From Fontibacter flavus (GTDB lineage Bacteria; Bacteroidota; Bacteroidia; Cytophagales; Cyclobacteriaceae), in NCBI RefSeq assembly GCF_042432905.1, contig NZ_JBHLWI010000038.1, positions 68,954 through 132,953 of the forward strand: a stretch of DNA of 64,000 nt, read 5' to 3'. A model generated the notes under the pieces. It had not been told where the DNA came from. It searched no databases and worked only from the letters and a program-made list of their open reading frames with translations. Both the position numbers and the translations under genes were made by a program. How positions within the stretch are numbered: the stretch's first letter is position 1; the number at the start of each line of letters is the position of its first letter. Positions 38,552-47,137 of this stretch are shown here, in pieces.

Positions 38552-38989
38552 ATGGAAAACATGAACAGTAATACATATAACGAAGATGTTCTTACCAAAG
38601 AAGATAACCTAAGGTATCTCAAAGAACAAATCTGTCCGATATCCAATAGAAAAATTAAACAATCACCATATCTGGCAGAAGTATTTAAATCGGATGAAAG
38701 AACACTATGGATAGCCAATCTAATTACTCACTATCGCCACAACATAATTACCTATTGGGATAAATGTTGGGGGCATAATGGGTACAGGTATAGAAGAGAT
38801 TGGTTTGGAGATTATGACGAGGAAAAGGCCAAAGTAAATGAAAGAGCTAAAAGACAAATTATAAGGAAAGCTCATAAAATACTTATTGACTGCGGAATTA
38901 CTCCAGAAACATTTAGTAATCTGGAAGGGACCACTGAGGAGACAATGAAAATTGCTAAAAAGTTTTTGACACCAAAATCTCAAAAGTAG
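38552..38989 (+). CDS. Hypothetical protein after the methyltransferase
   Basis: 145 residues, starting right after the methyltransferase stop, so cotranscribed. It is charged and helical (ICPISNRKIKQSPYLAEVFKSDERTLWIANLITHYRHN, then KANERAK-like basic residues). The CPIS and HYRHN residues suggest nothing definite. A possible accessory to the methyltransferase; function unknown. Confidence 0.5.
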   Translation: MENMNSNTYNEDVLTKEDNLRYLKEQICPISNRKIKQSPYLAEVFKSDERTLWIANLITHYRHNIITYWDKCWGHNGYRYRRDWFGDYDEEKAKVNERAKRQIIRKAHKILIDCGITPETFSNLEGTTEETMKIAKKFLTPKSQK

Positions 38990-39000
38990 TTGAATAAGTC

Positions 39001-39047
39001 ACTCCCCTGATATGTTTATAAATTACTTATTGAATTATCGGGGGAGT
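39001..39047. repeat. Inverted repeat between operon end and recombinase leader
   Basis: ACTCCCCTGATA (39001-39012) pairs with TATCGGGGGAGT (39036-39047) with one mismatch and a 23-base AT-rich loop. It may be a transcription terminator or a control site for the recombinase genes; no T run follows. Confidence 0.5.
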
Positions 39048-39075
39048 ATATGTTTCACTTTGAACAAATATTATC

Positions 39076-39216
39076 ATGTTAAACAAGAAAGAATCATTGA
39101 AAATACTGAAGAAAGAAAATCCAAATCTTTCAGAACAGGAGATAGCGCAGATTTACAATCTCTTATATAAGTTAGCTACTATCGAATTCGAAACTATAAA
39201 AGAAGAAAATATATGA
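39076..39216 (+). CDS. Small leader protein of the serine recombinase
   Basis: 46 residues: MLNKKESLKILKKENPNLSE, QEIAQIYNLLYKLATIEFET and a short tail. It is helical and highly charged. Its TGA overlaps the ATG of the recombinase by 4 bp, so translation of the recombinase is coupled to it. Function unknown; a small control or directionality factor is possible. Confidence 0.55.
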   Translation: MLNKKESLKILKKENPNLSEQEIAQIYNLLYKLATIEFETIKEENI

Positions 39217-40763
39217 AAACTATCATCTATAAGAGAGTCAGTACCGATGAGCAGGCAGAAAATGGGTATAGCCTCCAATATCAAGAACAGGTTATAAGTC
39301 AATACTGCAAATTCAATAATTTTGAAATCATTGATGTATACACAGAAGACTATTCGGGTAAGGATTTCAATCGCCCTGAATGGATGAAGTTGTTGAACTA
39401 CCTGAAAAAGAATAGGGGTAAAGTTGACCAAGTCTTGTGTCTTCGTTGGGATAGGTGGTCCAGAAATCTCCACTATGCCTTAGACGAAATCAAAAAACTA
39501 AGCAGCCTGGGAGTCAGGATTAACACAGTAGAACAACCAATTGATATTGAGAACCCGGACTCTAAGGTTCTTTTATCACTGTATCTTACTTTACCTGAGG
39601 TGGAAAATGATAAGAACTCAGCAAGGACTACTGAAGGCTCAAGAAGAGCCCGTTTCGAGGGCTGTTGGACTGGTTCACCTCCTAGAGGTTATTCATGTGT
39701 TAGAACGGCAGATAACAAATCTACACTTGCTCCAAATGACAAAGCCAAATATATCCAAATGGCCTTTGAACGTTTGGCTACAGGACTATATTCTGCAAAT
39801 GATGTGAGGTTATGGTTAGGTAAGGAAGGGTTTCTACTTCCTAAACAAACTTTTTATCACACCATGAGAAATATTGCTTACATGGGAAAAATTTTTGTTA
39901 AGGCTTGGAAGAAGGAACCTGAACAAATAGTGGATGGTCTTCATCCTCCCTTAGTATCAGAAGAAGTTTTCAAGAGGGCAAATATGGTTCTTGATGGAAG
40001 GGTACGTCAGATGGATTACGATTCAGATAAGACTGATTTATATCCTATGAAGGGATTTATCAAATGTTCTAAACATGGTCGTACAATTACCGCTTATAAG
40101 GCTAGAGGAGGGAATGGTCAGAGATTACATTACCATTATTATATCTGTACCAAGAAGAATTGTTTCAGACATAGAGTTGAGGAAGTACATGATAAAGTTG
40201 AAAAACTCCTAAGTAAAATTTCACTTACCGCTGCTATGGTACTCGTTTATAAAAGTGCTCTTCAAACAATCATGGAGAGAGACTTTTCTGGTCAAAAATC
40301 AAAAATTAATAAACTGAAGACTGAGCAGGAAAAATTGATTCAGAGAAAAATCATCCTTCAGGACTCATTTATTGATGGGAAAATAGATTCAGAGGATTTC
40401 AAGGAAATCAAGAAAAGGATAGAATCTGACCTCTTCAAGGTGGAAGAAAACATAAGAAGTCTGGAGTCGGAGAAATCTCCCTTTAAGGAATATCTGAATA
40501 AAACGCTCCCTTTGATTGAAAATCTTCCTAGTTTTTGGAGGAAGGCTGATGGAAAAACCAAGAAAAAGATTCTCGGTTGCATCTTTGAGGAAAAAATTGA
40601 AAATCTAGATTTCGATGTTGCAACCACACCCTTCACTTTAGAAATGTCCGTTTTAATGGGTGTAGAGGGGGTTTTTGATGAGTATAAAAACAAAAAAGAG
40701 GTCGTTTCTGACCTCTTTTTCTCATTAGCTCCCCCTCTTGGGCTCGAACCAAGGACCCCATGA
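39213..40763 (+). CDS. Large serine recombinase (probable island integrase)
   Basis: 516 residues. The resolvase domain has YKRVSTDEQ (Ser10) and CLRWDRWSRNLHYALDEI; the recombinase domain has RRARFEGCWTGSPPRGYSC and NIAYMGKIFVKAW; a zinc-ribbon part has CSKHGRTI and CTKKNC; a coiled coil follows (GQKSKINKLKTEQEKLIQRK). It is the only large site-specific recombinase seen. The last 12 residues, LAPPLGLEPRTP, are read from the tRNA-Asn gene on the other strand, and the tRNA terminator lies inside the reading frame. The natural C-terminus is therefore set by the attachment site. Confidence 0.85.
   Translation: MKTIIYKRVSTDEQAENGYSLQYQEQVISQYCKFNNFEIIDVYTEDYSGKDFNRPEWMKLLNYLKKNRGKVDQVLCLRWDRWSRNLHYALDEIKKLSSLGVRINTVEQPIDIENPDSKVLLSLYLTLPEVENDKNSARTTEGSRRARFEGCWTGSPPRGYSCVRTADNKSTLAPNDKAKYIQMAFERLATGLYSANDVRLWLGKEGFLLPKQTFYHTMRNIAYMGKIFVKAWKKEPEQIVDGLHPPLVSEEVFKRANMVLDGRVRQMDYDSDKTDLYPMKGFIKCSKHGRTITAYKARGGNGQRLHYHYYICTKKNCFRHRVEEVHDKVEKLLSKISLTAAMVLVYKSALQTIMERDFSGQKSKINKLKTEQEKLIQRKIILQDSFIDGKIDSEDFKEIKKRIESDLFKVEENIRSLESEKSPFKEYLNKTLPLIENLPSFWRKADGKTKKKILGCIFEEKIENLDFDVATTPFTLEMSVLMGVEGVFDEYKNKKEVVSDLFFSLAPPLGLEPRTP
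40692..40722 (-). terminator. Terminator of tRNA-Asn, inside the recombinase 3' end
   Basis: AAAAGAGGTC/GACCTCTTTT hairpin with a six-base loop and T run on the minus strand, 6 bp after the tRNA. The plus-strand reading is also palindromic and could stop the recombinase message. Confidence 0.75.
40728..40736 (-). other. Candidate att site, right copy
   Basis: GCTCCCCCT, identical to 12412-12420; here it is the functional 3' acceptor strand of tRNA-Asn. With the left copy it frames 28,316 bp. Confidence 0.55.
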
Positions 40764-40802
40764 TTAACAGTCATGTGCTCTAACCAGCTGAGCTAAGGAG
40801 GA
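40729..40802 (-). tRNA. tRNA-Asn (anticodon GTT)
   Basis: 74 nt on the minus strand, from TCCTCCTTAGCTCAGC. Acceptor 5'-TCCTCCT pairs with AGGGGGA (one T-G pair) and the discriminator is G. The anticodon stem is CATGA/TCATG with loop CTGTTAA, anticodon GTT. The T-arm is TTGGTTCGAGCCCAA. CCA is not encoded. The plus-strand recombinase frame runs into it for 12 codons. Confidence 0.93.
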
Positions 40803-40960
40803 ATTTTAATGTTTCGTTAACTGCTTTTGTTTAACGTGATGCAAACTTAGCAGGTTGATGTATTTTTTCCAAATGCGAACCTTAAAAAAAATGACTTTTA
40901 ACAGCTAAAACCCTAATTCCAATTCAAAATCAGGGACTTATTTTTTGATTTTTTTTCAAA

Positions 40961-41821
40961 CTATTCTATTTCTACCTCTTTGGGAAGTTTGGACAAGAGC
41001 TTGTTGTAAATAAAGGTTACCCCCAAGACCATCAAACCGGCGATTACTGCCAACAGCACATTGTAATAAGCAGGGGCAGATAAGGTCAAGCGTAGGAAAA
41101 TGGTTGCCAACGCAAAAGAGGAATACCTGAATAAGTTGTAATACTTGGTGGTGTACCGCAGGGAAAACAAAAGGATAAATACATCTGTGAAGATCAACAG
41201 GGTATAGAACAACTTGATGCTGTAAATAAACTGCATGTTCTGATAAGCGGAAATCAGGTCATATACTCCCAGGGCTAAAAAGGTTAAAGTCAGATAAATG
41301 GAAATCAGCTTTTTGATACCGATAAAGTTTTTTTGCTCCTCATGACTTTTGGTGATGCGGATATGTTTTTGGGCCCTGTAAAACAAACCGGTGATCAAGA
41401 AAATAATGATCGCTCCAAAAGCATCCGAGACAATAGGCAATAACTCTAAAAGGAACTCTATCTTCCAATTCACTTCTCCCAGATAATGCCCAAATTCCTT
41501 GAAAGCATCCCTCAGCAATACCAAAGAAATGATTTCAAACTGTTTTCCCACAGAATCCGCTACCGACTTTGGGATCAGGAAGATCAGTCCCAAAACTTCG
41601 AAAATCAAAAGCACATTGAATGCAAGTTCGATAGCGAAAAATGCAGTAAAATTTTCTCCAAGATGGATGATGTCCAAATGACTCAGTAACCCAATAAATA
41701 GGCCGGCCATAAAAAAAGCGACTACGATATTGCTGATGGTCTTACTGACAGGCGCACTTTCCCACCTTTCATCTAAAAAGTCAAATGCTTTGATCTGAAA
41801 TCTGAAAATCTGTTTGACCAT
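40961..41821 (-). CDS. Multi-pass membrane protein of unknown function
   Basis: 286 residues with about seven hydrophobic segments (SNIVVAFFMAGLFIGLL, FAIELAFNVLLIFEVLGLIF, AFGAIIIFLITGLFY, LISIYLTLTFLALGVYDLI, LFYTLLIFTDVFILLFSL, VLLAVIAGLMVLGVTFIY). The cytoplasmic ends are charged. No transport motif is recognised. It stands alone, minus strand, between the tRNA-Asn and the IorAB genes; chromosomal, conserved in look. Confidence 0.6.
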   Translation of the reverse strand: MVKQIFRFQIKAFDFLDERWESAPVSKTISNIVVAFFMAGLFIGLLSHLDIIHLGENFTAFFAIELAFNVLLIFEVLGLIFLIPKSVADSVGKQFEIISLVLLRDAFKEFGHYLGEVNWKIEFLLELLPIVSDAFGAIIIFLITGLFYRAQKHIRITKSHEEQKNFIGIKKLISIYLTLTFLALGVYDLISAYQNMQFIYSIKLFYTLLIFTDVFILLFSLRYTTKYYNLFRYSSFALATIFLRLTLSAPAYYNVLLAVIAGLMVLGVTFIYNKLLSKLPKEVEIE

Positions 41822-41926
41822 ACATAATTCTGGTTTTGACTGGTAATGAGAATACTGATTTTGAATAATCTGCTAAAATAAAAATCATCCAATGTTTTCT
41901 TTGGGACAAAAATCACATTAAATTAA

Positions 41927-42055
41927 ATGATCCAAAACAAATCCCCTATGGGACCAAACTTCAATAGACGAGATTTTATCCGCCTGAGCTTTTCAAAGGA
42001 GATGATGAAGCGAATGGATTGCTGTGGAGGCCGTACAGAAAAGAATGGAACCTGA
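41927..42055 (+). CDS. Micro-ORF with twin-arginine-like start
   Basis: 42 residues; contains NFNRRDFIRLSFSKEMMKRM and DCCGG. The RRDF segment resembles a Tat motif, but no hydrophobic stretch follows. It ends 67 bp before the IorA-type gene, whose partner also has a Tat leader. Could be a remnant leader or a chance frame. Confidence 0.25.
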   Translation: MIQNKSPMGPNFNRRDFIRLSFSKEMMKRMDCCGGRTEKNGT

Positions 42056-42122
42056 TTGGTGCATAAAAAAGAATGAGATTATAATTTTGAAACCAACAAC
42101 ATTTGAAATAAACAGCTTGAAA

Positions 42123-42578
42123 ATGGAAAAATACACACTCGATGTCAACGGGAAAAAATATCAAGTAGAGGCCGATCCTGAGATGCCGCTCTTATGGGTT
42201 TTAAGGGATATTATTTCTTTGAAAGGCACAAAATATGGCTGTGGACAGGCACTTTGTGGGTCCTGCACAGTGCATTTGGATGGGGAAGCCATCAGGTCCT
42301 GCAGTTTTCCGGTATCTGAAGTAGGAACCCAGAAAGTCACTACGATTGAGGGACTTTCCAAGGAGGGGGAACACCCTCTTCAGAAAGCATGGGTAGAGCA
42401 TGTGGTGCCACAATGTGGCTATTGCCAGACAGGACAGATCATGAGTGCTGCAGCTTTGCTGAAAAGAAATCCAAGCCCCTCGGAATCAGAGATAGAAGCA
42501 GCGATGGCAGGTAACATTTGCAGGTGCGGCACATACAACCGTATCAAAGATGCCATCATGACAGCTTCCAAATCCTAA
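42123..42578 (+). CDS. iorA: (2Fe-2S)-binding subunit of isoquinoline 1-oxidoreductase-type enzyme
   Basis: 151 residues from MEKYTLDVNGKKYQVEADPE (open frame to 42024). The plant-type ferredoxin cluster uses C40, C45, C48 and C60 (YGCGQALCGSCTVHLDGEAIRSC); the second cluster uses VPQCGYCQTGQ and NICRCGTYN. This is the small electron-transfer subunit of xanthine-oxidase family enzymes of the IorA type. It passes electrons from the molybdenum subunit encoded next. The substrate is unknown; the IorAB name reflects family only. A TAATTTTG box at 42082-42089 could be its -7 element. Confidence 0.88.
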   Translation: MEKYTLDVNGKKYQVEADPEMPLLWVLRDIISLKGTKYGCGQALCGSCTVHLDGEAIRSCSFPVSEVGTQKVTTIEGLSKEGEHPLQKAWVEHVVPQCGYCQTGQIMSAAALLKRNPSPSESEIEAAMAGNICRCGTYNRIKDAIMTASKS

Positions 42579-42605
42579 TTATTTCTGACCTAAAAAAATT
42601 AAGCT

Positions 42606-44885
42606 ATGATGCCTAAATTTCCATTTCTGAAAACCAAATCCCCCGAAGATAAAAGTAAAGTGTTTGTTCCCTCCCGAAGGGATTTCCTAAAAATAGGTTC
42701 CCTCGCTACCGGTGGATTCCTGTTGGGCGTTAACTTTCAGTGCAGCGGTCCAAAAGGGGAGACCATTACCTTTGCTCCCAATGTGTACCTCAGTATTGAC
42801 TCTGATAATCAGGTAACCATTATTGCCCATAGATCTGAGATGGGTACCGGTATCCGTACCTCCCTTCCCATGATTGTAGCCGATGAATTGGGTGCAGATT
42901 GGAGTAAAGTGAAAATCGTGCAGGCGGAAGGTGATGAAGAAAAATACGGGGACCAAAATACCGATGGGTCTTATTCTGTGAGGATGTTTTACGAGCCCAT
43001 GCGCAAGGCTGGAGCCACAGCCAGACATATGCTGATCGCTGCTGCTGCCCAAAAATGGGGTGTAGATGCAACAGATTGCCAAACCGCCAATGGAGAAGTG
43101 GTGAGTGCTTCTGGCAAAAAGATCAAATTCGGCGATTTGGTAGAATCTGTCAGAGAAATGCAAATGCCAGAACCTGAAAGTATCACTTTGAGGGACTTTG
43201 CGGAGTATAAATTGATCGGAAAAGACGTGGCCATCTATGATGCCAAGGATATGTCTACAGGAAAGGCTGTGTATGGGGCAGATGTGGATTTGCCCAATAT
43301 GCAGATTGCTGTGATCAAAAGAAGTCCTGTCATCGGGGCCAAGGTAGTTTCTTATAATGATGAAAAAGCATTGGCAATTCCTGGGGTTAACAGGGTGGTC
43401 AAAATCGATGGTTCAGGAATTCCTCCGGGTTTGGACAAGGCCTTGGAAGGTGTTGCCGTTATCGCCGATAATACTTGGTCGGCTTTGAAAGGCAGGGATG
43501 CACTGGAGATTGAATGGGATTTGGGGCCTAATCAGGACTATTCCTCAGCTCGACAATTGGAAGAAATGATCAAAAGTACTTCCGGAAATGGAATGGTCAG
43601 AAGGGAAAGAGGGAATTTCAATGCTGCCAGACAGGCTTCTGGACAGATCATTGAGAGAACCTATCTGGCACCATTTTATGCCCATGGTACCATGGAGCCC
43701 CCTGCAGCCATCGCTGATTTTAAGGGAGATGGTACATGTGAAGTATGGGCACCGACCCAGCATCCGCAGTGGGCCAGGCAAGCTGTTGGGCAGGCATTGG
43801 GTATTGATTACCAAAATGTTAAAATGAATGTTACGTTGTTGGGGGGTGGATTTGGCAGAAAATCCAAACCTGATTTTGTGGTGGAAGCTGCACTGCTGTC
43901 CAGGGCTGCTAAATCACCTGTAAGGGTACAATGGACGAGGGAAGATGATCTCCATCACGACTTCTACCATGCCCAAAGTGCGCAAAGGATCCGAGCAGTG
44001 CTGGATAAAAATGGCAACCTAAGTGGTTGGAATCACCATACAGTATTTCCGGCTATCGGAGCGACAGGAAATGCTGATGAACTTCATCCATCAGATGGTG
44101 AGTTAGGTTTGGGCTGTATTGATTTTCCTTATGAGGTACCCAATATCCGGATCGAAACACATGAATCCAAAGCGCATACCCGAATCGGGTGGTTGCGTTC
44201 GGTGAGCAATATCCACCATTCCTTTGCCATCAATTGTATGCTGGATGAGGTAGCTGAAGCCAAGGGCGCAGATCCTGTGGATTTCCTTATGGGGATGTTG
44301 GCAGAAGATAAAAACCTGACTTTTGAGGGAGAATTGAAAGGGGATTTTGGTAATTATGGAGAGCCTTTGGATAAATTCCCATGGAACACCCGAAGATTAA
44401 GAGGCGTAATCGAGAGGGTGGCCAAAGAAGCCAATTGGAAGGAGGCTGTTGCTGCGGGAAAATCAATAGGATTTGCTGTTCATAAAAGCTTCCTGACTTA
44501 TGTGGCATGTATCGTAGAAGTAGAAAGAGGGAATAATGGACAGATTCTTATTCCGGAAGTCCATTATGCGGTGGATTGCGGAATCGGTGTCAATTCTGAC
44601 AGGATCCGTTCACAGTTTGAAGGTGGGGCACAATTTGCAACCAGCTTGGTGCTGACCTCTGCCATTACTTTTGAAAAGGGTAAAGTACAGCAAAACAACT
44701 TTGATGGGTATGAGGTCATTAGAATGCCTCAATCACCCAAGAAAATACATGTGCATTTGGTGGAAAGTATGGAAAAACCAACTGGAGTGGGAGAGCCTCC
44801 TGTGCCTCCTTTCATTCCGGCATTATGTAATGCGATTTACAAGCTGACAGGAGAAAGGGTGTATCAATTGCCGTATAAAGGTTAA
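42606..44885 (+). CDS. iorB: Molybdopterin-binding subunit, IorB type, Tat-exported
   Basis: 759 residues. The N-terminus SRRDFLKIGSLATGGFLLG (R24-R25) is a Tat signal, so the folded enzyme acts in the periplasm. MoCo-binding features: VTLLGGGFGRKSKPDFVVEAALLS, MVADEL, PFYAHGTMEPPAA and the end GVGEPPVPPFIPALCNAIY, with the Glu near the C-terminus that is catalytic in this family. It oxidises an aldehyde or N-heterocycle. Twenty-seven bp after iorA, same transcription unit. Confidence 0.88.
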   Translation: MMPKFPFLKTKSPEDKSKVFVPSRRDFLKIGSLATGGFLLGVNFQCSGPKGETITFAPNVYLSIDSDNQVTIIAHRSEMGTGIRTSLPMIVADELGADWSKVKIVQAEGDEEKYGDQNTDGSYSVRMFYEPMRKAGATARHMLIAAAAQKWGVDATDCQTANGEVVSASGKKIKFGDLVESVREMQMPEPESITLRDFAEYKLIGKDVAIYDAKDMSTGKAVYGADVDLPNMQIAVIKRSPVIGAKVVSYNDEKALAIPGVNRVVKIDGSGIPPGLDKALEGVAVIADNTWSALKGRDALEIEWDLGPNQDYSSARQLEEMIKSTSGNGMVRRERGNFNAARQASGQIIERTYLAPFYAHGTMEPPAAIADFKGDGTCEVWAPTQHPQWARQAVGQALGIDYQNVKMNVTLLGGGFGRKSKPDFVVEAALLSRAAKSPVRVQWTREDDLHHDFYHAQSAQRIRAVLDKNGNLSGWNHHTVFPAIGATGNADELHPSDGELGLGCIDFPYEVPNIRIETHESKAHTRIGWLRSVSNIHHSFAINCMLDEVAEAKGADPVDFLMGMLAEDKNLTFEGELKGDFGNYGEPLDKFPWNTRRLRGVIERVAKEANWKEAVAAGKSIGFAVHKSFLTYVACIVEVERGNNGQILIPEVHYAVDCGIGVNSDRIRSQFEGGAQFATSLVLTSAITFEKGKVQQNNFDGYEVIRMPQSPKKIHVHLVESMEKPTGVGEPPVPPFIPALCNAIYKLTGERVYQLPYKG

Positions 44886-44886
44886 A

Positions 44887-44985
44887 GTCAGACCTTTGAG
44901 GTTTGCCAAACCTCGAAGGTCTTTGTTAGAATAAAAGTTTCTGTTGTAAACCTTCGAGGTCAGAAAGACCTCAAAGGTTTTTTTA
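44887..44985. repeat. Pair of inverted-repeat hairpins (short interspersed repeat)
   Basis: The first hairpin is GACCTTTGAGGTTTG...AAACCTCGAAGGTC at 44890-44920; the second is AACCTTCGAGGTC...GACCTCAAAGGTT at 44952-44979, followed by seven T. The two units mirror each other. This is the look of a Bacteroidota intergenic repeat that also serves as terminator for iorB. Confidence 0.6.
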
Positions 44986-45044
44986 TTTACAGTGTAACCA
45001 TCTCTAGTGTGCTTATCGTTTGTGTATGAAATCCCAAATGAGCC

Positions 45045-45248
45045 ATGAAACCCTGGATCAAAAAGGCTATCCTAGCCATCTTTTTTCTTCCGATTTTGAT
45101 TTTTACACTGACTGCTGCAATCCTGGCTTTCAAGCAGGAGGCTATTACCCAAAAGGCCGATCGTCACAATCCACATCTCCCACTACATATTGCAAACCAT
45201 TCAAAAAGAACTGGAGTAAGTCCGGATTTTCAAAATGCTGGGCATTGA
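45045..45248 (+). pseudogene. Truncated N-terminus of an AsmA-like membrane protein
   Basis: 67 residues: MKPWIKKAILAIFFLPILIF, TLTAAILAFKQEAITQKA, then a stretch without family likeness (DRHNPHLPLHIANHSKRTG...). The start resembles AsmA/TamB-like outer membrane biogenesis proteins, which are over 700 residues. The rest of the gene is missing, so a remnant of a deletion. A small real protein cannot be excluded. Confidence 0.4.
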
Positions 45249-45395
45249 GGTTGGAGAGTAATACCTCACTTTATCCTTCCCATGTGCTCTAAGCTAATTA
45301 GATTTTTCCGGTTTTTGCAGACTGTCTTTGATCGGTGAGATCTTCATTGAATTTTTATAAATTGTCAAGTATTCCATCAATAAAACCAAAATCCC

Positions 45396-46367
45396 ATGAT
45401 TTTCAAAAGGATTTTATGTCTTGCGCTGTGCAGCATCTTGTGGTCTGTCAAAGGGTTCTCTCAAAAGCTTACTTTAGACCAAACGACCACCGGAGTGGAT
45501 TTTAAGTTTGGAGACAAACTATTGTTGACTTATCAGACGGCAATGGCAGATGTGCAGGAAGGGGTGAATTCCGAATTCAAGAAGTCCGGTTTTATCCATC
45601 CACTGCGAACACTCTCTGGTCAATTACTTACCCGTATTCAGCCTTCAGGTCATTATCATCACTATGGGATTTGGGGACCCTGGACCAAGACCACAGTACA
45701 AGGGAGAGAGGTGGACTTCTGGAATTTGGGAGATGGTAAGGGTAGGGTGGATTTCGACCAAATCCTTTCAATGAAGGAAGAAGAGGGGTATTTAGAGTTG
45801 CTTGTAGGTCAGCATCACATGGATCTGCTATCGCCAAGCGGACCACAACTGGCCATGTATGAAGAACTGGCGATTAGGGTTTGGCAACCTAAAGAGGGGG
45901 CTTATCTGGTAGATTATTCAAGTAAAGTTTCCGTTGCTTTGCCTGAGGGTATACGGTTGGAAGAATATCGGTACGGTGGTGGACTTGGTTTTAGGGCGGT
46001 GGAATCCTGGCATCCCGGGAATAGTATCATCATGACTTCAGAAGGGCTTGAGTGGGGTGCTGCTGATGGTTCGACTGCCAAATGGGTAATGATCAGTGGG
46101 GATTCTGGAGATAGCTCAGGTCAAAGTGGCATCCTGTTGCTCAGCCATCCGCAAAATTGGGCCCATCCGGAGCCACTCCGAGTGTGGCCTGAAGATTCCA
46201 ATGAAGGCAAAGCAAATGTGTTTGTCAATATTACCCCTATAAGATATGAAGGTAGAGAGTTGAAGCATGGGGAAAGCTATGTCCTGAAATACAGGATGGT
46301 TATTTTTGACGGTAGGATGGATGCTGAAAGGGCTACACGGTTCTGGGCAGATTTTGCAGCATTTTAG
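45396..46367 (+). CDS. Secreted DUF6807 (PmoA-like) protein
   Basis: 323 residues with a signal peptide (MIFKRILCLALCSILWSVKGFSQ). SGHYHHYGIWGPWTKTTVQG and VDFWNLGDGKGRV with later HPQNWAHPEPLRVWPE are hallmarks of the family once called methane-oxygenase PmoA-like, now DUF6807. It is a beta-sandwich probably binding carbohydrate; function not established. Standing alone on the plus strand. Confidence 0.75.
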   Translation: MIFKRILCLALCSILWSVKGFSQKLTLDQTTTGVDFKFGDKLLLTYQTAMADVQEGVNSEFKKSGFIHPLRTLSGQLLTRIQPSGHYHHYGIWGPWTKTTVQGREVDFWNLGDGKGRVDFDQILSMKEEEGYLELLVGQHHMDLLSPSGPQLAMYEELAIRVWQPKEGAYLVDYSSKVSVALPEGIRLEEYRYGGGLGFRAVESWHPGNSIIMTSEGLEWGAADGSTAKWVMISGDSGDSSGQSGILLLSHPQNWAHPEPLRVWPEDSNEGKANVFVNITPIRYEGRELKHGESYVLKYRMVIFDGRMDAERATRFWADFAAF

Positions 46368-46386
46368 TCGAAATTATTGCTGCCCA

Positions 46387-47094
46387 TCACACCATCATCA
46401 GTCTGTAACGCCAGACTTCCCTTACATCGGCGATGTTTACATAGAAAGGCTTATAGATGGGGTTGGCAGAACAGAGGAGCAGTCTTTCCTTTTCTTTGAT
46501 CTGGTTATAGGCAATTTTGAAAGTTACCCCGTCCTGTTCGGTGACGATAACGTACTTTTCCCCGTCTTTGATACCCATCCAGTCATCCACATATTCACAG
46601 ATGATCCAAGCGCCTTCCGGTATGGGCAGCATGGAGTCCCCATCCACTTGGAATACCCGGTGCTTTTTATCCTGGGGAAGGAATGGCAGGGAAAATCTGG
46701 GTAGTTCTCCGATAAAATCCGGGTCAGCAAAACCGGCCAGGTAGGAGGCCTTGGCTTTTTGGGATACTACCTCTATCAATTCGCGTCCTTCCCTGTCCAC
46801 CGTAGTGCTCAGGATACGGAGGTTGCGGCCACGGAGAAACTGATCCGTCTCCAACAGCTGCCGGAGTTTATATTCTGAGAGTGATGCCAGTTCTTTGCGT
46901 AAAAGAATATCTATAGAGACGCCAAAGTAATCCGCAAACTGAATGATCGTCTCCAAAGGAGGGCTGATGTTCAGTTCATATCCTGCGAGTTTGGACCTGC
47001 TGATCCCGATGGCATTGGCCAGGGTTTCCTGGGTAAGGGACTTTTGCTTCCGTAAAAACTTGATGTTTGCGTTGAGGTACATTTTTTCTGCCAA
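46387..47094 (-). CDS. XRE-type repressor with S24 LexA-like protease domain
   Basis: 235 residues. Residues 7-65 are an XRE helix-turn-helix (LRKQKSLTQETLANAIGISRSKLAGYE). The C-terminal part is an S24 peptidase with serine S154 (VDGDSMLP) and lysine K193 (GVTFKIAY). A cleavage pair A120-G121 lies in ASYLAGFADPD, so the protein should cut itself when activated by RecA, like LexA or UmuD. It is divergent from dinB with a shared 88-bp gap bearing two identical-geometry palindromes. Confidence 0.88.
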   Translation of the reverse strand: MAEKMYLNANIKFLRKQKSLTQETLANAIGISRSKLAGYELNISPPLETIIQFADYFGVSIDILLRKELASLSEYKLRQLLETDQFLRGRNLRILSTTVDREGRELIEVVSQKAKASYLAGFADPDFIGELPRFSLPFLPQDKKHRVFQVDGDSMLPIPEGAWIICEYVDDWMGIKDGEKYVIVTEQDGVTFKIAYNQIKEKERLLLCSANPIYKPFYVNIADVREVWRYRLMMV

Positions 47095-47137
47095 GTACTG
47101 TCCTGATTTGTGATTTTTCTGTTCAAATATAGGGAAT

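Noticed and set aside
40728..40763. C-terminal residues LAPPLGLEPRTP of the recombinase as a true protein domain
   Set aside because: They are the plus-strand translation of tRNA-Asn, a known artefact-like tail; treated as a consequence of the integration site.
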